Assembly (NCBI RefSeq): GCF_003008595.1
Contig: NZ_CP027669.1
Location: 682,001-746,000 of the forward strand
Reading direction: 5' to 3'
DNA: 64,000 nucleotides
Source of the DNA: Simplicispira suum
GTDB lineage: Bacteria > Pseudomonadota > Gammaproteobacteria > Burkholderiales > Burkholderiaceae_C
The stretch's first letter is position 1; every line of letters starts with the position of its first letter. Shown here piece after piece: positions 54,639 to 62,841 of this stretch. The notes beneath the pieces are model-generated. The model made no database searches and was not told the DNA's origin. It saw only the letters and a list, made by a program, of their open reading frames with translations. The translations under genes were made by a program, and so were the position numbers.

Positions 54639-56519
54639 CTATCCTCCCATCGCAAGCGCGACTCGATAAGTAAGGAAACTGGCCGCATACGCCAGCGCAA
54701 AGAGATACACCATCATGACCAGGGCCAGGCGCGACGAACCGGTCTCACGCCGCACGGTGGCCAGGGTGGAGAGGCACTGCGGCGCAAAAATGAACCACAC
54801 CAGGAGCGAGAGGGCGGTGGCCAGCGACCACTGCTGCGCAATCAGCGCGCCCAGGGCGGTGCTGTCGTCGCCCTGGGCCGAGAGCGCATAGACCGTGCCC
54901 AGCGAGCTGACGACCACCTCGCGCGCCGCCATGCCGGGCACCAGGGCCACGGCAATCTGCCAGGTGAAACCGATGGGCGCAAAAACCACCTCCAGCACCG
55001 AACCCATGCGGCCCACCAGGCTGTAGGCAATGGCTGGCCCTTGCGCCCCTGCAGGCGCCGCGGGGTAGGTGGAGAGAAACCACAGCAGCACGGTGAGCGA
55101 AAGAATGATGCCGCCGACGCGGCGCAGAAAGATCCTGGCGCGTTCAAGCAGGCCCACCGCCAGACTGCGCGCGCTGGGCCAGCGGTAGGCCGGCAGTTCC
55201 ATGATGAGTGGCGTGGGCCGCACCTTGCCGCGCCAGAGCTTGAGCACCGCGGCCACGCCCACGGCGCTGGCAATGCCGCCCACATACAGCGCAAACATCA
55301 CCAGGCCCTGGAGATTGAACAGCCCGGCCACGGTTTTTGAGGGGATGAAAGCGGCAATCAGCAGCGCGTACACCGGCAGGCGCGCCGAGCAGGTCATGAG
55401 CGGCGCAATCATGATGGTGACCAGGCGCTCGCGCCAGTGCGTGATGGTACGCGTCGCCATGATGCCGGGCACGGCGCAGGCAAAACTCGAGAGCAGCGGA
55501 ATGAACGAGCGGCCCGACAGGCCCACGGTGCCCATGAGCCGGTCGAGCAGGAAAGCCGCGCGCGGCAGATAGCCGGAGTCTTCAAGCGCCAGGATGAAGA
55601 AAAACAGAATCAGGATTTGCGGCAAGAACACCAGCACGCCGCCGACGCCGGCAATGATGCCGTCCACCAGCAGGCTGCGCAGCGGCCCTTCGGCCATGTG
55701 CGCCGACACCCACTGGCCGATGCCATCGACGGCGCCATTGATCGCGTCCATGGGCACCTGGGCCCAGCTGAACACCGCCTGGAACATGAGAAACAGGGTG
55801 GCGGCCAGCAGCACCATACCCCACACCGGGTGCAAGACCACGCGGTCGATCGCGTCGTCGCGCCGCAGCAGGCCTTCGGGCTCCTGCACCGCCAGGCGCA
55901 GGATGCGCTGCACCTCGACCTGCGTCTGCAGCACCTGCTCCAGGCCGTGCGGCTGCCAGGGCAGGGGCCTGAGTTCGGCGACCGGGCTCCAGCCATCGAG
56001 AAAACGCAGCAGCTCGGCCGCCCCGCCCTTCTGGATGCCCACGGTTTCCACCACCGGCATGCCCAGCTCGGCCTGCAGCGCTTCGCGGTCGATGTGAATC
56101 CCGGCGCGGCGCGCCGCGTCGCTCATGTTAAGCGCCAGCACCATGGGCAGGCCCATGGCCCGCGTCTCCAGCACCATGCGCAGGCCCAGTTGCAGCTTGG
56201 TGGCGTCGACCACGCACACCAGCAGGTGCGGCGAGGCTTCGCCCGCGCGCTGGCCGGTAACGACGTCGCGCGTGACGGCTTCGTCGGCGCTGAGCGCATT
56301 GAGGCTGTAGGCGCCCGGCAGGTCGAGCACGCGCAAACGCTTGCCAGAAGGGGTGACCAGCACGCCTTCTTTGCGATCGACCGTCACACCGGCGTAATTG
56401 GCCACCTTCTGGCGGCTGCCGGTAAGCAGATTGAACAGCGCGGTCTTGCCGCTGTTGGGGTGGCCCAGCAAGGCCAGCTGGTCCGGCGCAAGGCCGGTTG
56501 GGACAGCGGAAGTCGACAT
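54639..56519 (-). CDS. feoB: Ferrous iron transporter FeoB
   Basis: 626 residues. N-terminal G-protein domain with G1 LLGHPNSGKTALFNLL (about 17-32), G2/G3 YAGVTVDRKEGV and DLPGAYSLNALS, and G4 LNMSD, then a helical GDI-like domain. The membrane part has the Gate motifs LSSFACAVPGIMATR and APLMTCSARLPVYALL, each with the conserved Cys. It imports Fe2+ across the inner membrane. At 626 residues it is shorter than the ~770 of E. coli but within the range of the family. Start at 56519; upstream in-frame sequence overlaps feoA. Confidence 0.94.
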   Translation of the reverse strand: MSTSAVPTGLAPDQLALLGHPNSGKTALFNLLTGSRQKVANYAGVTVDRKEGVLVTPSGKRLRVLDLPGAYSLNALSADEAVTRDVVTGQRAGEASPHLLVCVVDATKLQLGLRMVLETRAMGLPMVLALNMSDAARRAGIHIDREALQAELGMPVVETVGIQKGGAAELLRFLDGWSPVAELRPLPWQPHGLEQVLQTQVEVQRILRLAVQEPEGLLRRDDAIDRVVLHPVWGMVLLAATLFLMFQAVFSWAQVPMDAINGAVDGIGQWVSAHMAEGPLRSLLVDGIIAGVGGVLVFLPQILILFFFILALEDSGYLPRAAFLLDRLMGTVGLSGRSFIPLLSSFACAVPGIMATRTITHWRERLVTIMIAPLMTCSARLPVYALLIAAFIPSKTVAGLFNLQGLVMFALYVGGIASAVGVAAVLKLWRGKVRPTPLIMELPAYRWPSARSLAVGLLERARIFLRRVGGIILSLTVLLWFLSTYPAAPAGAQGPAIAYSLVGRMGSVLEVVFAPIGFTWQIAVALVPGMAAREVVVSSLGTVYALSAQGDDSTALGALIAQQWSLATALSLLVWFIFAPQCLSTLATVRRETGSSRLALVMMVYLFALAYAASFLTYRVALAMGG

Positions 56520-56541
56520 CGAGGCACTCACCGGCAGCCCG

Positions 56542-56853
56542 TCATTGCGCGGCGGGTGCGGGCGGCATGGCACCCACGCGCACCAGCGCAGCTTCGCGCC
56601 GGCGCAGGGCAAAGGTGCTGCGCCCCACGCGCACCGCCAGTGGATCGCCACCGCCGGTGGCGCGGGCCACGACGCTGACGCGTTGCCCCGGCAAGAAGCC
56701 GATTTCCACCAGCCGCAGCAAGAGCTCGCGGTCTTCCGGTGCGGCGTCCATGTGCAGGCTGTGCACCCAGGCGTCGGCGCGCAGCGACAGGTCTGCCAAG
56801 CTGCATTCAACGGCGGCGCGGGTCGCCGCATGGTTGGGGGGCATCTGGGTCAC
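56542..56853 (-). CDS. feoA: Ferrous iron transport protein A
   Basis: 103 residues with an SH3-like core: LLLRLVEIGFLPGQRVSVVA, GDPLAVRVGRSTFALRRREA (the G-P-L-V-R pattern of FeoA). It has an N-terminal extension of ~20 residues. The frame opens with GTG at 56853, with GGAAAA upstream; an ATG three codons on is possible. First gene of the feoA-feoB-small-protein operon and directly under a Fur box. Confidence 0.9.
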   Translation of the reverse strand: MTQMPPNHAATRAAVECSLADLSLRADAWVHSLHMDAAPEDRELLLRLVEIGFLPGQRVSVVARATGGGDPLAVRVGRSTFALRRREAALVRVGAMPPAPAAQ

Positions 56854-56873
56854 GGTGGATTTTCCGGAAAGAC

Positions 56874-56892
56874 AATAAGAATAGTTCTCATT
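56874..56892 (-). promoter_or_regulatory. Fur box upstream of feoA
   Basis: On the minus strand AATGAGAACTATTCTTATT fits the 7-1-7 Fur pattern TGAGAAN-N-NTTCTCA closely (TGAGAAC-T-ATTCTTA). It lies about 20 bp upstream of the feoA start. Iron repression of feoAB is therefore expected. Confidence 0.75.
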
Positions 56893-57059
56893 TTATAAAG
56901 TTCCCGGCCACACGCGGCAGAATTTGTCCATGGATTGGCCAGCCGATCGCGGAGTTATTGCGCTGGCGCAAGCGCCGTACGCGCGGTTCGGGGCAGAGAT
57001 TTGGTGAATTGTTGCGTCCAGCCGACACCACGGCGGCGCCAGCGCGCTAACTTCGTGCC

Positions 57060-57701
57060 ATGCCAAGCCCTTGCGACAGAAAACTCTGGGATATCTCCCC
57101 GCCTGTTGGCGCGCACTCGCCCGTGTTTCCGGGCGATACGCCCTACCAGCAGCAGTGGAGCGCCACGATCACACCGGGCTGTCCGGTGAACGTAAGCGCC
57201 ATCACGCTCTCGCCGCATGTGGGCGCGCATGCCGACGCGCCGCTGCACTACGACGCAGCGGGCGCGGCCATTGGCGCCGTGGCGCTGGAGCCATTTCTGG
57301 GCCGCTGCCGCGTGATCCATGCCATCGGCTGCGGCCCGCTGATCGAATGGCGCCACCTGGCGCATGCGCTGACCGACCTGCCGCCGCGCGTACTGGTGCG
57401 CACCTACGCCAAGGCGCCCGTGCAGTGGGACGCGCAGCTGGCCGCCTATGCGCCGGACACCATTGAGCGCCTGGCCGGCCTGGGCGTGCAGCTGGTGGGC
57501 ATCGACACTGCCAGCATCGACCCGGCCGACAGCAAAACCCTGGAGAGCCACCAGGTGATCCGCCGCCGGGGCCTGCGGGTGCTGGAGAACCTGGTGCTGG
57601 ACGAGGTGCCCGAGGGCGACTACGAGTTGATTGCGCTGCCGCTGAGGCTGGTGAATGCGGATGCTTCGCCAGTGCGGGCGGTGTTGCGGGCCTTGGATTG
57701 A
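57060..57701 (+). CDS. kynB: Kynurenine formamidase (arylformamidase)
   Basis: 213 residues; hydrolyses N-formylkynurenine to kynurenine. The cyclase-type metal site is visible as SPHVGAHADAPLHYDAAG (HxGxHxDxPxH). Also PVFPGDTPY, VGIDTASIDPADSKTLESH and the C-terminal VLENLVLDEVPEGDYELIAL. It is divergent from feoA and followed after 78 bp by kynU; the order B-U-A is typical of betaproteobacteria. Confidence 0.93.
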   Translation: MPSPCDRKLWDISPPVGAHSPVFPGDTPYQQQWSATITPGCPVNVSAITLSPHVGAHADAPLHYDAAGAAIGAVALEPFLGRCRVIHAIGCGPLIEWRHLAHALTDLPPRVLVRTYAKAPVQWDAQLAAYAPDTIERLAGLGVQLVGIDTASIDPADSKTLESHQVIRRRGLRVLENLVLDEVPEGDYELIALPLRLVNADASPVRAVLRALD

Positions 57702-57714
57702 GTTTTTTTGACTG

Positions 57715-57762
57715 TTTTTGGCCTCTAGCGCTTGATACATAAGCGCAAGAAGCTATCAAAAC
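57715..57762. repeat. Palindromic repeat, copy 11 (kynB / kynU gap)
   Basis: Plus strand: TTTTTGGCCTCTAGCGCTTG followed by ATACATAAGCGCAAGAAGCTATCAAAA in pieces. GCGCTT and AAGCGC can form a stem around GATACAT. One of the best-preserved copies. Confidence 0.75.
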
Positions 57763-57779
57763 GAGAGTATTTTTAAAAT

Positions 57780-59114
57780 ATGACCACCTTGCAAGACTGC
57801 CGCGCGATGGATGCGCAAGACCCGCTGCGCCCTTTGCGCGCGCACTTTTCGCTGCCGGATGGCGTGATTTACCTGGACGGCAATTCCCTGGGCGTCGCAC
57901 CCAAAGCTGCTGCGGCCCGTGTGGCCGAGGTGGTGGAGCAGGAATGGACGCAGGGCCTGATTCGCTCGTGGAACGACGCCGGCTGGGTCCATTTGCCTCA
58001 GCGTCTGGGTGACCAGCTTGCGCCGCTGATTGGCGCCGGGCCGGGCGAAGTGGTGTGCACCGACACCACGTCCATCAACCTCTACAAGGTGCTGAGCGCG
58101 GCACTCAACATCGTGCGCGCTGACGCGCCGGGCGTCGATACGCCAGCGCGCACCAAAGTGCTGAGCGAGCGCAGCAACTTTCCCACCGACCTCTACATTG
58201 CCGAAGGCCTGTGCCACGAACGTGGCCTGGAGCTGGTTCTGCTGGAACCCGAGGACATCGCCGCCGCGTTGCAGGACGACGTGGCCGTGCTGATGCTCAC
58301 GCACGTGAACTACCGCACCGGTGCGATGCACGACATGGCCGCGATCACGGCGGCGGCGCACGCGCGCGGCATTGTCTGCGTGTGGGACCTGGCACACAGC
58401 GCGGGCGCCGTGCCCGTGGATTTGCACGCTGACGGCGCCGATTTCGTGGAATGGAGAGCGTCGAAGTCTGCCGATTTCGCCGTGGGCTGCGGCTACAAGT
58501 ACCTGAACGGCGGGCCCGGCGCACCGGCCTTTGTGTGGGTGCACCCGCGCCATGCCGGCCGCACCGATCTGCCGTTCATGCAGCCGCTCTCGGGCTGGTT
58601 TGGTCACGCAGCGCCGTTTGCCTTCACGCCCGAATACCAGCCCGCTGCCGGCATTCGCCGCTTTTTGTGCGGCACGCAGCCCATCCTCAGCCTCTCGGCG
58701 CTGCAATGCGGGCTGGATGTGTTTGGCGCCGCGCAGGCCTTGGGCGGCATGGCGGCGCTGCGGGCCAAGTCGCTGGCGCTGACGGACTTGTTCATTGCGC
58801 TGGTGGAGGAACGCTGCGCCGGACACGGGCTGGGCCTGGCCACGCCGCGCGCCCATGGCGCACGCGGATCGCAGGTCTGCCTGACCAAGGACGAGGGTGC
58901 CTACGCCATCGTGCAGGCGCTGATTGCGCGCGGAGTCATTGGCGACTTCAGAAAAGGCGACGGCGCGCGCCACCCGGACATCCTGCGCTTTGGCTTCACG
59001 CCGCTGTACCTGGGTTTTGAAGACGTCTGGCATGCGGTGGAGCATCTGCGCCAGGTGCTGGAAAGCGCCGAATGGCAGCGCCCGGAATTCAAGCAAATCA
59101 ACGCGGTGACCTAA
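57780..59114 (+). CDS. kynU: Kynureninase, with an 11-residue insertion near the active site
   Basis: 444 residues; PLP enzyme that cleaves kynurenine to anthranilate and alanine. Seen: [20 protein letters not shown], the [20 protein letters not shown] cofactor segment, the PLP lysine in [15 protein letters not shown] (Lys at about 240), and [20 protein letters not shown]. Between DGADF and AVGCGYKYL lies an extra [11 protein letters not shown] (residues 223-233), flanked at DNA level by the direct repeat GCCGATTTC. Kynureninases I remember go straight from ADF to AVGC. The frame is intact, so the enzyme may be altered or still active. Confidence 0.93.
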   Translation: MTTLQDCRAMDAQDPLRPLRAHFSLPDGVIYLDGNSLGVAPKAAAARVAEVVEQEWTQGLIRSWNDAGWVHLPQRLGDQLAPLIGAGPGEVVCTDTTSINLYKVLSAALNIVRADAPGVDTPARTKVLSERSNFPTDLYIAEGLCHERGLELVLLEPEDIAAALQDDVAVLMLTHVNYRTGAMHDMAAITAAAHARGIVCVWDLAHSAGAVPVDLHADGADFVEWRASKSADFAVGCGYKYLNGGPGAPAFVWVHPRHAGRTDLPFMQPLSGWFGHAAPFAFTPEYQPAAGIRRFLCGTQPILSLSALQCGLDVFGAAQALGGMAALRAKSLALTDLFIALVEERCAGHGLGLATPRAHGARGSQVCLTKDEGAYAIVQALIARGVIGDFRKGDGARHPDILRFGFTPLYLGFEDVWHAVEHLRQVLESAEWQRPEFKQINAVT

Positions 59115-60017
59115 ATGACTTCATGCCCCTTCTCCCCCGACAGCAGCTCCGGTGGCGCGCCAGCCGATGGTGACGCAGGTGCCACCCCGGAATCCATCGT
59201 CGCCGCCGAGCGCGCCCAGCTCGATTTTCAGGGACGCATGGGCTATGGCGACTATTTGCAGCTCGACGCGATTCTGGGCGCGCAAAAGCCGCTCTCGCCG
59301 GCGCACGACGAAATGCTGTTCATCGTGCAGCACCAGACGAGCGAGCTCTGGATGAAGCTGATGCTGCACGAACTGGGCGCCGCCATCGGCCATATCGCGC
59401 AGGACGAACTGCCGCCGGCCTTCAAAAAACTGGCGCGCGTGTCCAAGATTCTGGAGCAGCTGGTGCACGCCTGGGACGTGCTGGCCACCATGACGCCGCC
59501 CGAGTACACCGCCATTCGCCCTTATCTGGGTCAGTCGAGCGGTTTTCAGAGCTACCAGTACCGCTGCATTGAGTTCGCTCTGGGCAACAAGAACGCCGCC
59601 ATGCTCAAGCCACACGCGCACCACGCCGATCGCCTGGCGCAGGTGCAGGCGGCCTACCAGGCGCCCTCGCTCTACGACGAATGCCTGCGCCTGCTGGCAC
59701 GCCGTGGTATTTCCGTGCCGGCCAGCCATGTCGAGCGCGACTGGACGCAGCCGTATTTGTCCGATGCCGCCGTCGAACAGGCCTGGCTCACGGTGTACCG
59801 CCAGCCCGAGCAGCACTGGGACCTGTACCAGTTGGGCGAAGAGCTGACCGACCTGGAAGACGCTTTTCGCCTGTGGCGCTTTCGCCATGTGACCACGGTG
59901 GAACGCATCATCGGCTTCAAGCGCGGCACCGGCGGCACGGGGGGCGTGAGTTATTTGCGCAAGATGCTGGACGTGGTGCTGTTCCCGGAAATCTGGGCGC
60001 TGCGGACGGACCTTTGA
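59115..60017 (+). CDS. kynA: Tryptophan 2,3-dioxygenase
   Basis: 300 residues; heme enzyme that opens tryptophan to N-formylkynurenine. Seen: [40 protein letters not shown] (substrate His), [20 protein letters not shown], and the heme-ligand region [20 protein letters not shown] with [13 protein letters not shown]. The ATG follows the kynU stop directly (TAAATG), so the pair is coupled. Confidence 0.96.
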   Translation: MTSCPFSPDSSSGGAPADGDAGATPESIVAAERAQLDFQGRMGYGDYLQLDAILGAQKPLSPAHDEMLFIVQHQTSELWMKLMLHELGAAIGHIAQDELPPAFKKLARVSKILEQLVHAWDVLATMTPPEYTAIRPYLGQSSGFQSYQYRCIEFALGNKNAAMLKPHAHHADRLAQVQAAYQAPSLYDECLRLLARRGISVPASHVERDWTQPYLSDAAVEQAWLTVYRQPEQHWDLYQLGEELTDLEDAFRLWRFRHVTTVERIIGFKRGTGGTGGVSYLRKMLDVVLFPEIWALRTDL

Positions 60018-60087
60018 AGGCTGCCGCGCGGCTGCGCCGCTCGCACCCGCGACAGCCGCCATGCCAGGCTGCGTGTAGGCTGCTTCC

Positions 60088-61368
60088 ATGCCCCAACCGC
60101 CAAGCCCACAGCCACAAGATGCCGTGCCCGCAGCGCCCACAGCCACCACGCTGTGGTTCATGCTGCTGGCACTGCTCTCGGCCTTTGCGCTGAGCCAGGC
60201 CTACCGGACGGTCACCGCCATCATGGCCACCGGACTGCAGAACGACTTTGGCCTGACCCCGGCCTCGCTGGGCGCGTTTGCCGGCTTGTTTGGTCTGTCG
60301 TTTGGCGTCACCCAGTTTTTCATGGGCATCGGCATGGATGTGTACGGCCTGCGCCGCACCGTGCTGAGCGCGTTTCCGCTGACCATCGTCGGCGCGGCGC
60401 TCTCGGCCTGGGCGCCGGGTTACCCGTGGCTGATGTTGGGGCAATTGCTGATTGGCATGGGCTGCGCACCTGCGTTTCTGGCCTGCACCGTGTTTATCTC
60501 CCGGCACTTCCCCCATGCGCGCTTTGCGTTCGTGTCGGGCGTTGCCATGGGCGTGGGTGGGCTGGGGCTGCTGTTTACCGGCACACCCCTGGCCTGGCTG
60601 GTCGCGCGCGCGGGCTGGCGCAGCGGCTTTGTGCTGCTGGCGGCGTTGTCCGCGCTGGCCTGGCTGCTGATCTGGCGCCGTGTGCACGAGCCTGCTTTGC
60701 CTAGCCCCGCGCCCGAGCGCGAGCACTGGGGCACCGCCGTGCGGCGCTTTGGCGCACTGTTTGTGCTGCCGCATTCCCTGGGCATCGTTCTGCTGGGCAT
60801 GGTGGCCTACGCCTCGTTTCTGGCGCTGCGCGGGCTGTGGATCGGGCCCATGCTGATCGAGCGCTACGGCTTTACGCTGGTGGGCGCGGGAAACATGGCG
60901 GTGGCGATGTCGCTGATTTCGCTCTTCAGCCCGGCCCTGTTTGGCCGCATCGACCCCGGTCCGACGCGCAGGCGCCGTTGGGTGGTCAACTGCTCGCTCG
61001 GCATCTCGGCGCTCTACCTCGGGGTGGGCTTGGCGCCGCACGCCTGGATCAACCTTGCACTGGTGCTGGCGATTTCGGTGCTGTCGGGGTACTCCATCCT
61101 GCTCTATTCCGATGTGCGCTCGTCTTACCCGCCCGACCTGACCGGACGGGCGCTCTCGCTCTACACCATGGCGATGTTTCTGGGCGTGGGCCTGATGCAG
61201 TCACTCACCGGCTGGGTGGCCGGGTGGGCGCAAGGCCACGGAATCGAGCCCTACCGCGCCGTGATGGCCACGATTGCCGCTGCGCTGGCGCTGGGCTCGA
61301 CCGCGTTTCGCTTCCTGCCGGCCTCGCCTCTGCTGCACCGGCAGAATGCGGAGCCGACACAAAATTAG
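60088..61368 (+). CDS. MFS transporter, paralogue 1
   Basis: 426 residues with about 12 transmembrane helices. Family-like segments: SAFALSQAYRTVTAIMATGL, FMGIGMDVYGLRRTVLSAFP (the loop 2-3 motif with R-R), LIGMGCAPAFLACTVFISRH, PDLTGRALSLYTMAMFLGVG. It lies 70 bp after kynA on the same strand. Strong resemblance to the next gene suggests a tandem duplication. A tryptophan, kynurenine or anthranilate substrate is possible from position but not shown. Confidence 0.87.
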   Translation: MPQPPSPQPQDAVPAAPTATTLWFMLLALLSAFALSQAYRTVTAIMATGLQNDFGLTPASLGAFAGLFGLSFGVTQFFMGIGMDVYGLRRTVLSAFPLTIVGAALSAWAPGYPWLMLGQLLIGMGCAPAFLACTVFISRHFPHARFAFVSGVAMGVGGLGLLFTGTPLAWLVARAGWRSGFVLLAALSALAWLLIWRRVHEPALPSPAPEREHWGTAVRRFGALFVLPHSLGIVLLGMVAYASFLALRGLWIGPMLIERYGFTLVGAGNMAVAMSLISLFSPALFGRIDPGPTRRRRWVVNCSLGISALYLGVGLAPHAWINLALVLAISVLSGYSILLYSDVRSSYPPDLTGRALSLYTMAMFLGVGLMQSLTGWVAGWAQGHGIEPYRAVMATIAAALALGSTAFRFLPASPLLHRQNAEPTQN

Positions 61369-61372
61369 TATA

Positions 61373-61422
61373 AAAATGGTCTCTAGCGCATATCTGCACT
61401 GCGTATATTGCTATCAAAACAA
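61373..61422. repeat. Degenerate palindromic repeat, copy 12 (between the MFS genes)
   Basis: Plus strand: AATGGTCTCTAGCGCATATC followed by TGCACTGCGTATATTGCTATCAAAACAAG in pieces. Its CTATCAAAACRAGAGT edge is shared with copy 11 at 57715. Confidence 0.65.
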
Positions 61423-61484
61423 GAGTGATGCAGCCGCGACAGCACGGGCAAGAGCTACCGTGTAGGCTCCAAGGCAGCACCCGC

Positions 61485-62756
61485 ATGTCCACTCCCCAGA
61501 CACCCCCTTTGCCGCCGCAAGACGCTTGCCCACCTGCTCCGGCGCCTGCGTTGGCTGGGCGCTGGGTGATGCTGCTGGCGCTGATTGCGGGGTTTTCGCT
61601 GAGTCAGGCGTTTCGCACCGTGACCGCCATCATCGCTACCGGGCTGCAGGGCGAATTTGGCCTCTCGCCGCAAGCCCTGGGGCTGTTTGCCGGGGCTTTT
61701 GCGTTTGCCTTTGGCGGCATGCAGATGTTCATGGGCATTGGCATCGACCTGTATGGCGTGCGGCGCACGGTGCTGGTGGCGTCTCCGCTGACGATTGTGG
61801 GCGCACTGCTGTCGGCCCTGGCACCAGGCTATGGGGCCGTGCTGCTGGGACAGGTACTGATCGGCCTGGGCTGCGCGCCGGCATTTTTGGTGTGCACGGT
61901 GTTTGTTGCGCGCTATTTCGAACCCCGGCAATTCGCTTTTGTCTCAGGCCTGGCGATGGGCCTGGGCGGAATGGGCATGCTGTTTACCGGAACGCCGCTC
62001 GCCTGGCTGGTGGCACAGTGGTCCTGGCGCGCGGGTTTTATGGTGTTGGCGGGCCTGGCATTGCTGGCCTGGCTGCTGATTGCCTGGCTGGTACACGAAC
62101 CCGAGGGTGCAGGGCACGGCGCACCGCCAGGCGAATCGGTGGCCGTGGCCGTGCGCAGCTACGGTGCGCTCTTTTTGCTGCCACACACGCTGGGCATTTT
62201 GCTGCTGGCACTGGTGACCTATGCGGGCTTCCTCACGCTGCGCGGGCTGTGGCTGGGCCCGGTGCTGATCGAGCGCCACCACTTCAGTCTCGTGGCCAGC
62301 GGCAACGTGGCGCTGCTGGTGTCCTTGATTTCCCTGGTAGGTCCGGCCTTGTTTGGACGCGCCGACCCCGGTCCACAACGCAGGCGCCGCTGGATCATCG
62401 GGTTCACGCTGCTGGTCGCAGCCATCTTCGCTGCGATGGCGCTGGTGCAAAGCAGCTGGGTGGACGTGGGCGGCGCGCTGCTGGTGGGCGTTCTGTCGGG
62501 CTATATCGTGCTGCAGTACGCGGACGTGCGCTCGGCCTACCCGCCCGCGCTGACTGGCCGGGCCATGGCCGTATTCACCATGGCCATGTTCCTCGGCGTT
62601 GCGCTGGCCCAGTGGCTCACCGGCGTGGCCGCTGCAGTGGCGCAAGACCACGGTGTGGAGCCGTACCGGGCGGTGTTCGGCCTGCTTGCGGCGCTGCTGC
62701 TGGGAGGCGCGGTGGCCTTCTGGCGACTTCCGGCGCCGGAAGGCACGCGCGCCTGA
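61485..62756 (+). CDS. MFS transporter, paralogue 2
   Basis: 423 residues, about 12 helices. It shares near-identical segments with the upstream MFS gene: SLSQAFRTVTAIIATGLQGE, FMGIGIDLYGVRRTVLVASP, GLGCAPAFLVCTVF, YPPALTGRAMAVFTMAMFLG. The ATG at 61485 was chosen because it yields the same short polar N-terminus as paralogue 1. Substrate unknown. Confidence 0.87.
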   Translation: MSTPQTPPLPPQDACPPAPAPALAGRWVMLLALIAGFSLSQAFRTVTAIIATGLQGEFGLSPQALGLFAGAFAFAFGGMQMFMGIGIDLYGVRRTVLVASPLTIVGALLSALAPGYGAVLLGQVLIGLGCAPAFLVCTVFVARYFEPRQFAFVSGLAMGLGGMGMLFTGTPLAWLVAQWSWRAGFMVLAGLALLAWLLIAWLVHEPEGAGHGAPPGESVAVAVRSYGALFLLPHTLGILLLALVTYAGFLTLRGLWLGPVLIERHHFSLVASGNVALLVSLISLVGPALFGRADPGPQRRRRWIIGFTLLVAAIFAAMALVQSSWVDVGGALLVGVLSGYIVLQYADVRSAYPPALTGRAMAVFTMAMFLGVALAQWLTGVAAAVAQDHGVEPYRAVFGLLAALLLGGAVAFWRLPAPEGTRA

Positions 62757-62841
62757 GACGGGTCCGGGCCGCTCTGGCAGATGGCGCAGCCCGGCTACGA
62801 TCTGATCCTCTGGTTTTTTCACCCACACGCACGCCGATCCC

